A stretch of DNA of 64,000 nucleotides. Source: Beutenbergia cavernae DSM 12333. Its GTDB lineage: Bacteria > Actinomycetota > Actinomycetes > Actinomycetales > Beutenbergiaceae. Each line of letters opens with the position of its first letter. The first letter of the stretch is position 1. Positions 44,025-52,015 of this stretch are shown here, piece after piece. The DNA is taken from the NCBI RefSeq assembly GCF_000023105.1, contig NC_012669.1, positions 3,969,025-4,033,024 on the forward strand. The letters run 5' to 3'. The position numbers and the translations under genes are program-made. Under the pieces are notes generated by a model, which did not search any database, was not told where the DNA came from, and saw only the letters and a program-made list of their open reading frames with translations.

Positions 44025-45044
44025 ATGGCGGCGCGGACGGTCAGTGTCAAGGACGTCGCGCAGCGTGCCGGCGTCGCGCTCGGCACGGTGTCGAACGTCC
44101 TCAACCGGCCGGAGGCGGTGTCCGAGTCGACCCGGGCCCGCGTGCTCGCGGCCATCGACGAGCTCGGGTACGTCCGCAACGAGTCCGCCCGCCAGCTGCG
44201 CGCCGGCCGGAGCACGACGATCGGGTTCGTGGCCCTCGACCTGTCGAACCCGTTCTTCACCGACGTCGCCCGCGGGGCGGAGGCGGTGATCCGGGAGGCG
44301 GGCAGCGTCCTGCTGCTCGCGAACAGCGACGGAGGCGCGCTCGAGGCCCGCTATCTCGACGTGTTCGAGGAGCAGCGCTTCCAGGGCGTGCTGCTGTCGC
44401 CGTCGGGCGACGTCGCGGCGCAGCTGACCCGTCTGCGGCAGCGCGGCATCCCGGTGGTGCTCGTGGACGCGCAGGCGCCGTCGGCGGAGATCTCGTCCGT
44501 CGGGGCGGACGACGTCGCCGGCGGCCGACTCGCGGCGTCGCACCTGTTGGCCGCGGGCCGTGAACGGCTCGCGTTCGTCGGCGGACCCGGCACGCTGCAC
44601 CAGATCCGCGACCGCATCACCGGGGCCCGCGAGGCGCTCGCGGAGGCCGGCCGCGATCCCTCCTCGCTCGAGGTGCTCGGCACGGACGCGCCGACCGTCG
44701 TCGCCGGCCGCGAGGTCGGCTACCGGATCGCGGCGATGGAGCCGGCCCGGCGGCCCGACGCGATCTTCGCCGCGAACGACCTCCTCGCGCTCGGGCTGCT
44801 GCAGGCGATCCTGCTCGAGGAGAGGCTCCGCGTGCCCGACGACGTCGCGATCGTCGGGTACGACGACATCGGGTGGGCGGGCTCCGCCGTCGTCCCCCTC
44901 ACGTCGGTGCGGCAGCCGGCGGAGCTGATCGGGCGTCGCGGGGCCGAGCTGCTGCTCCGCGAGGCCGGCCGCGACCCCAGGTACGCGCCGGAGCACGTGC
45001 TCTTCACGCCGGAACTCGTGGCGCGGGCGTCCTCGGCTCCGTGA
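44025..45044 (+). CDS. LacI family transcriptional regulator
   Basis: Regulator of 339 residues with a strong AGGAGGAG ribosome site 5 nt before the ATG. Residues 5-50 are the LacI helix-turn-helix and hinge (VSVKDVAQRAGVALGTVSNVLNRP), followed by a periplasmic-binding-protein-like effector domain with TIGFVALDLSNPFF, DDVAGGRLAASHL and GYDDIGWAG. Effector is a sugar, unknown. No metabolic gene is directly linked: it diverges from small membrane genes and converges on a MerR gene with a 41-nt overlap. The rhamnose-related genes from 46.3 kb are possible targets. Upstream TACGTT at 43991 may be its -10 box and contains a GTTTCA half-site typical of LacI operators. Confidence 0.92.
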   Translation: MAARTVSVKDVAQRAGVALGTVSNVLNRPEAVSESTRARVLAAIDELGYVRNESARQLRAGRSTTIGFVALDLSNPFFTDVARGAEAVIREAGSVLLLANSDGGALEARYLDVFEEQRFQGVLLSPSGDVAAQLTRLRQRGIPVVLVDAQAPSAEISSVGADDVAGGRLAASHLLAAGRERLAFVGGPGTLHQIRDRITGAREALAEAGRDPSSLEVLGTDAPTVVAGREVGYRIAAMEPARRPDAIFAANDLLALGLLQAILLEERLRVPDDVAIVGYDDIGWAGSAVVPLTSVRQPAELIGRRGAELLLREAGRDPRYAPEHVLFTPELVARASSAP

Positions 45045-45870
45045 GCGGGGCGACGAGCGGGGTCATGAACGTCCAGAGCTCGCCCTCCGGGCCGCGCGCG
45101 CCGTACTCGCGGACGCCGTACGGCTGGTCCGTCGGCGGATAGTCGATCGGCGCGCCCGAGGCCGCCGTGCGCGCGTGGTGTGCGTCGACGTCGCCGACAG
45201 TCACGGCCAGGATCCCCGTCGCCGCGCCGAGGGTCGCCGGCGACGCGAGACCCCACTCCGGGGCGACCCGGTGCAGCCACACCACCCCGTCACCGGTACG
45301 GACCTCGCCGTGGTTCGCGACGCCGTCGTCGTCGCGGGTGACGCCTCCCGGCGCCAGGCCGAAGACGTCGACGAGGTAGCGGTAGGCGGCGTCGATGTCG
45401 GCGTAGACGAGGACGGCCGTCCGGCGCACCGGCTCGGTCTCGCCGATCCCCATGTCCGCCAGGACCGCGAGCAGCCGCTCGCACGTCTCGACGTCGGCCG
45501 CGCCGGCGGAGTCACCCGATCCGCTGCCCCGAGCGACGGCGTCCCGCGCGTCACCGAGGCCCTGGCGCAGGCGTTCCATGCGGACCATCCGGCGCTCGAG
45601 CTCCTCGCCGTGCCGACGCAGGGTGTCGTCCAGGCTCCAGGCCGGGTCGTCGAGCATCGCCGAGATGCGTGCCAGCGGCAGGCCCAGCTGCCGCAGCACG
45701 TTGATCCGGTACAGACGCTCCAGGTGCCGCCGCCCGTAGGTGCGGTAGCCCGACGGCGTCCGGTCAGCGGTCAGCAGGCCGATCTCGTCGTAGTGGTGCA
45801 GGGTGCGCACCGTGAGGCCGGTCGCGTCGGCCAGCTCGCCGACGCGCCACGGAGGCGGCGACCCGGACAC
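45004..45870 (-). CDS. MerR regulator fused to a glyoxalase/VOC domain
   Basis: Protein of 288 residues. Residues about 7-75 form a MerR winged helix (WRVGELADATGLTVRTLHHYDEIGLL), followed by a coiled segment of about 50 residues rich in Arg/Glu, then from about residue 165 a VOC/glyoxalase fold (VLVYADIDAAYRYLVDVFGL, GDGVVWLHRVAPEW, GPEGELWTF). The C-terminal domain probably senses a small molecule. Read from GTG at 45870, 1 nt after the stop of a separate VOC gene, so the two are translationally coupled. Its 3' end overlaps lacI on the opposite strand by 41 nt. Confidence 0.85.
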   Translation of the reverse strand: MSGSPPPWRVGELADATGLTVRTLHHYDEIGLLTADRTPSGYRTYGRRHLERLYRINVLRQLGLPLARISAMLDDPAWSLDDTLRRHGEELERRMVRMERLRQGLGDARDAVARGSGSGDSAGAADVETCERLLAVLADMGIGETEPVRRTAVLVYADIDAAYRYLVDVFGLAPGGVTRDDDGVANHGEVRTGDGVVWLHRVAPEWGLASPATLGAATGILAVTVGDVDAHHARTAASGAPIDYPPTDQPYGVREYGARGPEGELWTFMTPLVAPLTEPRTPAPRVPA

Positions 45871-45871
45871 G

Positions 45872-46264
45872 TCAGGACGGGGCGGGGGACTCGATCGCCC
45901 AGTGGTGGCCGAACGGGTCGAGGATCCAGCCTCGGCGGTACCCGTCCGGCCCGGGGTCGCGCGGCTCACGGTCGATCGTCGCGCCCGCGGCCACGGCGCG
46001 GGCGAAGGACGCGTCGACGTCGTCCACGTCGAGCACCACGGAGCACGTCGTGCGCCCACCGAGCGTCTTCGGCGCCCACGCGTGGTACTCGTGGGCCTCG
46101 TCCGAGAGGAAGATCGTCGCGCCGTCGATGGTCAGGGTCACGTGGCCGATCGAGCCGTCCTCGTTCTCGTAGCGCTCCACCTCGACGGCGCCGAACGCCT
46201 GTGCGTAGAACGCGATCGCGGCCTTGCCGTCGTGCACGGCCAGATACGGGGTCGCCGTCGCCAT
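45872..46264 (-). CDS. VOC/glyoxalase family protein
   Basis: Protein of 130 residues with an AGGAGGAA ribosome site. It contains the VOC pattern of PhnB/SAM-like members: TPYLAVHDGKAAIAFYAQAFGA, HVTLTIDGATIFLSDE and WILDPFGHHWAI, the last carrying a His/Glu-like metal-ligand position. Possible roles are bleomycin-type resistance, methyltransferase-like or lyase function; unresolved. It is directly followed by the MerR-VOC fusion gene, so regulator and VOC protein probably form one unit responding to the same compound. Confidence 0.85.
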   Translation of the reverse strand: MATATPYLAVHDGKAAIAFYAQAFGAVEVERYENEDGSIGHVTLTIDGATIFLSDEAHEYHAWAPKTLGGRTTCSVVLDVDDVDASFARAVAAGATIDREPRDPGPDGYRRGWILDPFGHHWAIESPAPS

Positions 46265-46310
46265 GACGTTCCTCCTCGTCGTCGGGGGTCGTGACCGCGA
46301 CGCTAGACCC

Positions 46311-46937
46311 TCACGTCGCGTCAGGGTCAAGGCGCACGTGCAGATCGGCCCGTACCCGCGAACGCTCGACCAGGACGGCGTTCCGGCCGTCGACCTCCTG
46401 CGCCCAGCTCCGCGCCTCCTGGGGTGAGCGCCCGAAGGCTTCGTGCCGGCCGAGGAGGCGCGCGAGGCGGAGCGACTCCGGGACGTCGAGGTACCAGCAC
46501 TCGTCGAGCAGACCGCGCAGCCCCGCCCACGGTCCCTCGTCGAGCAGCAGGTAGTTCCCCTCCGTGATGACGAGTCGGGCGCCGCCCACGCGGATGGCAC
46601 CGGCGACCGGTTCCTCGATCGCACGCTCGAACGTCGGCGCGTACACGTGGTCACCACGGCGGATCCGCTGGAGCATCGCGACGTAGCCCGCGGCGTCGAA
46701 CGTGTCCGGAGCACCCTTGCGATCCCCGAGCCCCTGCTCCGCGAGCTGACGGTTCGCGAGGTGGAAGCCGTCCATCGGCACGACCACGGCGGTCGGCCCG
46801 AGTCGGGCGGCGAGCCACGCGGCGAGCGTCGACTTGCCGGCACCCGGGGCACCGACGATGCCGAGGACGGCTCGCGGCGCCGCACGGGCCGCGAGCGCTC
46901 GAGCGCGTTCGAGAAGGGCGTCGAGGCTCGCCGTCAC
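46311..46937 (-). CDS. P-loop kinase of the nucleoside/sugar kinase (PRK-like) type
   Basis: Protein of 208 residues with Walker A GIVGAPGAGKST (27-38), VVVPMDGFHLANRQL, and VITEGNYLLLDEGPW, the fingerprint of the PRK/uridine kinase/PanK fold and of FrcK-like sugar kinases. It begins with GTG overlapping the stop of the rhamnose mutarotase gene (GTGA), so the two are co-translated. This suggests it phosphorylates a sugar formed in rhamnose breakdown, which would be a non-standard rhamnulose or related kinase (inference from context). Not a RhaB-type kinase, which belongs to the FGGY family. Confidence 0.78.
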   Translation of the reverse strand: MTASLDALLERARALAARAAPRAVLGIVGAPGAGKSTLAAWLAARLGPTAVVVPMDGFHLANRQLAEQGLGDRKGAPDTFDAAGYVAMLQRIRRGDHVYAPTFERAIEEPVAGAIRVGGARLVITEGNYLLLDEGPWAGLRGLLDECWYLDVPESLRLARLLGRHEAFGRSPQEARSWAQEVDGRNAVLVERSRVRADLHVRLDPDAT

Positions 46938-47281
46938 GAAGACCCGAGCGCGGCGAGCTGGTCCTCGAGGTGGAACACCTCCGTGAGGGCCACCGCCGAC
47001 GTGTCCGCCGCACCGCTGTCGAGCGAGACGAAGTACTGCGCCATGTCCGCCTGCCAGCGCGCGTTCACCTCGGTGGCCGCCATCGCGGCGAGCACCGCGT
47101 CGAAGTCGTGGACGACGGCGTACCCGACGAGGAGCCCGTCGTCCCGCAGGAAGAGAGAGTAGTCGCGCCATCCCGAGGCCGACAGCGCGCGGAGCATCTC
47201 CGGCCACACGTGGGCGTGGCGCTCGGTGTACTCCGCGAGACGGTCCGGGCGGACCTGGAGCGTGAAGCAGATCCTGGGCAT
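46934..47281 (-). CDS. rhaM: L-rhamnose mutarotase
   Basis: Small enzyme of 115 residues that interconverts alpha- and beta-L-rhamnose. Signatures of the RhaM/RhaU family: FTLQVRPDRLAEYTERHAHVWPEMLRALSASGWRDYSLFLRDDGLLVGY, with the His and Tyr of the active site, and WQADMAQYF. First gene of a two-gene unit with the P-loop kinase. Divergent from the ABC importer at 47529 across 247 nt. This is the strongest sequence-based clue that this region handles L-rhamnose. Confidence 0.92.
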   Translation of the reverse strand: MPRICFTLQVRPDRLAEYTERHAHVWPEMLRALSASGWRDYSLFLRDDGLLVGYAVVHDFDAVLAAMAATEVNARWQADMAQYFVSLDSGAADTSAVALTEVFHLEDQLAALGSS

Positions 47282-47317
47282 CGCTGAGCGACCTCTCGTC
47301 GGGTGGGCGGCGTACCA

Positions 47318-47338
47318 CCGCACGCTCCCACCGTGCGG
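47318..47338. promoter_or_regulatory. Candidate operator between rhaM and importer
   Basis: CCGCACG and CGTGCGG are perfect 7-bp inverted arms around a 7-nt centre within the divergent promoter region; could serve a regulator of both directions. No -10 element could be placed with confidence. Confidence 0.25.
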
Positions 47339-47528
47339 CACGCGCCGTCCACACGCCTCGCGTCGGCCCACCGGGACGATCCGGCCCACTCGGTGGACAT
47401 TCCGCTCACGCGGGCAGGCGCGGCGTTGACCGTGCCGCGCCCGCGTCGGTCGGATGAGCACGACACACGCTCCCACGGCAGGTCGCCGCCCACGCAGGGA
47501 CGGGAGTCGAGAGACGGGGAGCACACCC

Positions 47529-48818
47529 ATGCGACGAGCCACCACACGCTGCGCGGCGCTCGGCCTGGCCGCCGCCGTCGCGCTCGCAGCCGGCGCCTGC
47601 AGCCAGATCGGCGGCGGGGGCGAGGACGAGAGCGTCACGATCACGCTCGGCGTCGGGACTGTCGACACGGTGGCGGAGGCCATCGTCGAGGCGTTCGAGG
47701 AGGCGCACCCGGACATCGACGTCGAGATCGAGACGATGGCGGACGAGGCGCAGACCCGGACCCGCCTGGCGAGCGGCGACCTCCCCGACCTGTTCGCCGC
47801 GAACTCCGGCTCGTACTTCCACTCCCTCGACCCGGCCGAGCACTTCGTCCCGCTCACGGACGAGGCCTTCATGGAGCGGGTCGACCCCGCGTTCCAGGAG
47901 GTCGTCACGAGCGGGGACGACGTGTACGGCGTCCCGTGGAAGGGCATCGTCGGCGGCGGGTTCATGTACAGCCGGGCCATCTACGACGCGCTCGGGCTCG
48001 AGATCCCCCGGACGTGGGACGAGTTCATGGCGAACAACGCCGCCATCTCCGAGGCGGGGATCACGCCCGTGATCCAGACGTACGGCGAGCCGTGGACGGC
48101 GCAGATGCCGCTCCTCGCCAACTACTTCAACGTGCAGTCGCAGGTCCCCGACTTCGCCGAGAGCTACACCGCGAACGAGGTGCACTTCTCCGACACCCCC
48201 GAGGCGCTCGAGGGCTTCGAGAACATCCAGGCGATCCACGACGCCGGCTACCAGAACGAGAACTTCGCGTCGGCCGCCTACGAGGACGGGCTGGTCATGC
48301 TCGCCGAGGGCGAGGGCGCCCACTACCCGATCCTCAGCTACGCGATCGCCACGATCGCGCAGACGCACCCTGACGCCGTCGGCGACCTCGGGATGTTCCC
48401 GGTTCCCGGCCGTTCGGCCGACGTCCACGGCATGACCATGTGGATGCCCGCCGGCCTCTACATCCCGACGTCGAGCGACCACGTGGAGGAGGCCAAGACC
48501 TTCCTGGAGTTCCTCGTCGGCGCCGAGGGATGCGACGTCGTCAACGCGCAGGGCGACGGCGGCCTCGGCCCGCAGCCGATCGCCGACTGCCCGCTCCCGG
48601 AGGACGCCCCGCAGGTGTCGCTCGACGTCGAGTCGTACCTCCAGGACCCCGAGACGTACAGCCTCGCGCTCGAGTACCTCTCGCCCGTCAAGGGCCCCGC
48701 CCTGGCCCAGATCTGCGTGGAGGTCGGCTCCGGCACGCGCACCGCCGTCAGCGGCGCGGAGCTGTACGACGAGGACGTCGAGAAGCAGGCCCAGCAGCTC
48801 GGGCTCGAGGGATGGTGA
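47529..48818 (+). CDS. Rhamnoside ABC importer, lipoprotein binding protein (copy 1)
   Basis: Extracellular solute-binding lipoprotein of 429 residues: signal peptide with LAAGAC and Cys24, then a CUT1-type fold (ITLGVGTVDTVAEAIVEAFEEAHPDIDVEIET, DVYGVPWKGIVGGGFMYSRAIYDALGL). Its C-terminus ELYDEDVEKQAQQLGLEGW is nearly identical to that of the binding protein at 63352-64000, so the two are close paralogues. An acidic GGGGE-rich linker follows the lipid anchor. It delivers oligosaccharide to the permeases at 48812 and 49672. Ligand inferred: rhamnose-containing oligosaccharide. Confidence 0.93.
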   Translation: MRRATTRCAALGLAAAVALAAGACSQIGGGGEDESVTITLGVGTVDTVAEAIVEAFEEAHPDIDVEIETMADEAQTRTRLASGDLPDLFAANSGSYFHSLDPAEHFVPLTDEAFMERVDPAFQEVVTSGDDVYGVPWKGIVGGGFMYSRAIYDALGLEIPRTWDEFMANNAAISEAGITPVIQTYGEPWTAQMPLLANYFNVQSQVPDFAESYTANEVHFSDTPEALEGFENIQAIHDAGYQNENFASAAYEDGLVMLAEGEGAHYPILSYAIATIAQTHPDAVGDLGMFPVPGRSADVHGMTMWMPAGLYIPTSSDHVEEAKTFLEFLVGAEGCDVVNAQGDGGLGPQPIADCPLPEDAPQVSLDVESYLQDPETYSLALEYLSPVKGPALAQICVEVGSGTRTAVSGAELYDEDVEKQAQQLGLEGW

Positions 48819-49675
48819 GGATCCGACACCAGTACAGCTACTGGTTCGCGGCCCCCGGGATCGCGCTCTACCTGTTCTTCTTCGTCGTCCCGTCCCTCAC
48901 GTCGTTCTTCTTCTCGCTGACGCGGTGGAGCCTGACGGAGTGGACCTTCATCGGGCTGGACAACTTTCGCGCCTTCCTCGACGAACCGTTCCTCAGCAAG
49001 GCGATCGCCAACACGTTCGTCTACGCGCTCGCCACCATGGTCCCGAAGGTGCTGATCGGGCTGCCGTTGGCCGCGTTCCTCGTGTCCGGCTTCCGCGCCG
49101 CCGGGTTCGTCCGCTCGGTGATCTTCTTCCCGACCCTCGTGTCGACGGTGGGGATCGGCATCACGTTCCGGGTGCTGATGAACCCCACGTACGGCCTCAT
49201 CGACCAGGCGCTCGGCGCCGTCGGCATCCGGGGTCCCGAGTGGCTGAGCGATCCCGACCTCGCCCTGCTGTCCGTGGCGGCGGTCGACGTCTGGTCCGGG
49301 ATCGGGATCGCGACGCTGATCTTCGTGTCCGGCGTGGTGTCGATCCCCCAGCAGTACTTCGAGGCCGCGACCGTCGACGGCGCCGGGGCGCTCCGGCGGT
49401 TCTTCGCGATCACCGTGCCGCTCACCCGCCCGGCCACGGCGACTGTCGTGATCCTCGCGCTCATCGGGGGGCTGCGGGCGTTCGACCTCATCTGGGTGAT
49501 GACCGGAGGAGGGCCCGGGTTCGCGTCCGACGTCCTCGGCTCGGTGATCTTCAAGCAGTACACGGCGGGGTTCTACGGGCTGTCGACCGCCGGCAACGTG
49601 ATCATGTTCGTGATCGTGGCGGCGATCGCCTACCCGGTCTCCCGGCTCCTGACCCGGCGGGAGGTCGACCTGTGA
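48812..49675 (+). CDS. Sugar ABC transporter permease (MalF type), copy 1
   Basis: Permease of 287 residues beginning at ATG 48812, overlapping the end of the binding-protein gene by 7 nt (GTG at 48815 is an alternative). GAGGG precedes it. Six spans; characteristic FFFVVPSLTSFFFSLTRW near the start and EAA loop EAATVDGAGALRRFFAITVPL. Strongly similar to the 62278-63207 permease of the inverted second importer, for example SFFFSLTRW, TVGIGITF versus TVGVGITF and DLIW-MT-GGPGF. Confidence 0.93.
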   Translation: MVRIRHQYSYWFAAPGIALYLFFFVVPSLTSFFFSLTRWSLTEWTFIGLDNFRAFLDEPFLSKAIANTFVYALATMVPKVLIGLPLAAFLVSGFRAAGFVRSVIFFPTLVSTVGIGITFRVLMNPTYGLIDQALGAVGIRGPEWLSDPDLALLSVAAVDVWSGIGIATLIFVSGVVSIPQQYFEAATVDGAGALRRFFAITVPLTRPATATVVILALIGGLRAFDLIWVMTGGGPGFASDVLGSVIFKQYTAGFYGLSTAGNVIMFVIVAAIAYPVSRLLTRREVDL

Positions 49676-50520
49676 GCCGGCGCGCACGGCCGGCGGGGCG
49701 GGGGCGCGACGTCGTCAAGAGCATCGTGTCCCTGGCGGTCGTCCTCGTGCTGTTCGTCGTGCCGTTCGCGTTCATCGTCGTCACGGCGCTCAAGAGCCGC
49801 TCCGAGTCGGCCGAGCTGCGCTTCACGTGGCCGTCCGAGCTCCACCTGATCGACAACCTCGTCACGGTGCTCGAGACGCGGCAGTACATGCTGGTCCGGG
49901 CGTTCATCAACTCGACCGTCCTCACGGTGGCGACGGTCGTCGTCGTCGTCGTGCTGGCCGCGATGCTCGGCTACGTGCTGGCCCGGCGCCACCCGAGCCG
50001 CGTCCGGTCGGCGATCAGTGCCATCATCCTCGCCGGCCTCATCGTGCCCGCGGCGATCGTTCCCACGGTCTGGCTGCTCCAGGCGATCGGCCTCTACCGC
50101 ACCATCCCCGGTCTCACGCTGGTGCTCGTCGCGTACGGCCTGCCGTTCTGCACCGTGCTCTACCGCGCGTTCGTCTCGACGATCCCCCGCGAGCTGGACG
50201 AGGCGGCGATGATCGACGGCGCGGGCCCTGCCCGGCTGTTCTTCTCCGTGATCTTCCCGCTCCTGCGCTCCATCACGATCACCGTGGTGATCATCCAATC
50301 GGTGAGCGTGTTCAACGACTTCCTCCATCCCCTGTACTACCTTCCCGGGAACGAGAACGTCACGGTCCAGCTCACGCTCTACAACTTCCAGAGCCAGTTC
50401 AACACGCAGTGGAACCTGCTGTTCATGAACATCCTGCTCATCACCGTCCCGCCGCTGGTCATGTTCATCCTGTTCTCGCGTCGCATCGTGAGCGGGATGA
50501 CGTCCGGCGCCCTCAAGTAG
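49672..50520 (+). CDS. Sugar ABC transporter permease (MalG type), copy 1
   Basis: Permease of 282 residues; GTG start overlaps the previous stop (GTGA) with GGGAGG 7 nt upstream. Six spans, EAA loop DEAAMIDGAGPARLFFSVIFPLL and the conserved end RRIVSGMTSGALK. Paralogue of the 61454-62281 permease: the C-terminal region LYNFQSQF-TQWNLL-MNILLIT-PPLVMF is almost the same in both. Confidence 0.93.
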   Translation: MSRRARPAGRGRDVVKSIVSLAVVLVLFVVPFAFIVVTALKSRSESAELRFTWPSELHLIDNLVTVLETRQYMLVRAFINSTVLTVATVVVVVVLAAMLGYVLARRHPSRVRSAISAIILAGLIVPAAIVPTVWLLQAIGLYRTIPGLTLVLVAYGLPFCTVLYRAFVSTIPRELDEAAMIDGAGPARLFFSVIFPLLRSITITVVIIQSVSVFNDFLHPLYYLPGNENVTVQLTLYNFQSQFNTQWNLLFMNILLITVPPLVMFILFSRRIVSGMTSGALK

Positions 50521-50529
50521 GAGCCCGCG

Positions 50530-51960
50530 ATGTCCTCATCGTCCTCAGCCGCGGCGACGCCGAGCGCCCGCGTCGCCGTCGTCAGCGGCGGCCTCGGCGC
50601 GTACTGGCCGCAGTTCGCCGAGCTCCGCCCGGCGCTCGAGACGGCCGCCGGCAGGCTGCGGGCACGGCTCGCGGCGCTGGGCGCCGAGGTCACGGACGTC
50701 GGGTTCGTCTCGGCAGCCGAGGACGCCGACGGCGTCGTGCGCCGGGTGCGGGAGCTCGACCCGGACCTCCTGGTGGTCAACGTCGCGACGTACCTGACGT
50801 CGTCGATGATCCTGCCCATCGCGCAGCGCGCGGGCTGCCCGGTGCTCGTGGTCGATCTCCAGCCCACGGCGCACATGGACCACGAGCGGGTCGACACCGG
50901 CGGGTGGCTCGCGTACTGCGGCCAGTGCGCGGTGCCGGAGCTCGGGAACACGTTCCGCCGCGCCGGCATCGGGTTCCGGTCCGTGACCGGGCACCTCGAG
51001 CACGAGCCCGCGTGGGAGCGCATCGGGAGGTGGGTGCGCGCCGCCGGGGCGCACGGCACCCTCCGCTCGGCCCGGCACGGGCTGATGGGCCACCTCTACC
51101 CCGGGATGCTCGACGTCTCGACGGACCTCACGCGGATCTCGACGACGTTCGGCTCGCACGTCGAGGTGCTCGAGCTCGACGACCTGCGCGAACGCGTGCC
51201 CGCGGAGGGCGACGGCGAGGTCGTCGCTCGCGTCGACGAGGTCCGGCGGACGTTCGAGCTGGACGCGACGGTCGACGAGCAGGACCTCGACTGGGCGGCC
51301 CGCGTGTCGATCGGTCTGGACCGGCTCGCGTCCGACTTCCGGCTCGGCTCCCTCGCGTACTACCACCGGGGACTGGGCGGCGAGCTGCACGAGCGGCTCG
51401 GCGCCGGGATGATCCTCGGCGCGACGCTGCTGACGGCTCGCGGGGTCCCGGCGGCCGGCGAGTACGAGCTGCGCACGAGCGTCGCGATGCTGGTCGCGTC
51501 GCACCTGGCCGGCGGCGGGTCGTTCACCGAGATCCAGGCCCTGGACTTCTCCGCCGGCGTGGTCGAGATGGGGCACGACGGACCGGCGGACCTCCGGGTC
51601 GCCGCGGAGCGCCCGATCCTGCGCGGGCTGCCGGTCTTCCACGGCAAGCGTGGGTGGGGCGTCTCGGTCGAGCTCACCGTGGCGCACGGCCCCGCGACGT
51701 GCCTCGGCCTGGGCCAGGAGCAGGACGGGTCGCTCACGCTGCTGACGTCCGAGGGGACGGTCGTCGACGGCCCGCGCATGCGCATCGGCAACACGACGTC
51801 GCGGGTGGACTTCGGCGTCGACCCGGGTGTGTGGGTGGACGCGTGGAGCGCGTCCGGCGTCGGACACCACTGGGCGCTGGTGCCGGGTCATGTGGCCGAC
51901 GACGTCGCCGCCCTCGCCCAGCTGGCCGGCGTCGAGCACCGCGCCTGCCGGCCCGTGTGA
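50530..51960 (+). CDS. Sugar isomerase, L-fucose/L-arabinose isomerase family
   Basis: Protein of 476 residues with the three-part alpha/beta arrangement of the AraA/FucI family. Blocks resembling metal and substrate sites are SSMILPIAQRAGCPVLVVDLQP, GHLYPGMLDVSTDLTRIS, GEYELRTSVAMLVASHLAGGGSFTEIQALDF, and the C-terminal HHWALVPGH with candidate His ligands. Ribosome site GGAG overlaps the permease stop. In this rhamnose-related locus it could be the aldose isomerase for L-rhamnose or another deoxysugar; classical RhaA is absent from the window. Substrate assignment is inference. Confidence 0.75.
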   Translation: MSSSSSAAATPSARVAVVSGGLGAYWPQFAELRPALETAAGRLRARLAALGAEVTDVGFVSAAEDADGVVRRVRELDPDLLVVNVATYLTSSMILPIAQRAGCPVLVVDLQPTAHMDHERVDTGGWLAYCGQCAVPELGNTFRRAGIGFRSVTGHLEHEPAWERIGRWVRAAGAHGTLRSARHGLMGHLYPGMLDVSTDLTRISTTFGSHVEVLELDDLRERVPAEGDGEVVARVDEVRRTFELDATVDEQDLDWAARVSIGLDRLASDFRLGSLAYYHRGLGGELHERLGAGMILGATLLTARGVPAAGEYELRTSVAMLVASHLAGGGSFTEIQALDFSAGVVEMGHDGPADLRVAAERPILRGLPVFHGKRGWGVSVELTVAHGPATCLGLGQEQDGSLTLLTSEGTVVDGPRMRIGNTTSRVDFGVDPGVWVDAWSASGVGHHWALVPGHVADDVAALAQLAGVEHRACRPV

Positions 51961-52015
51961 CGCCCGCGCTCCCCCACCCGCCGCCCGTTCGCCGCCCGTC
52001 CGACCAGGGATCCTC

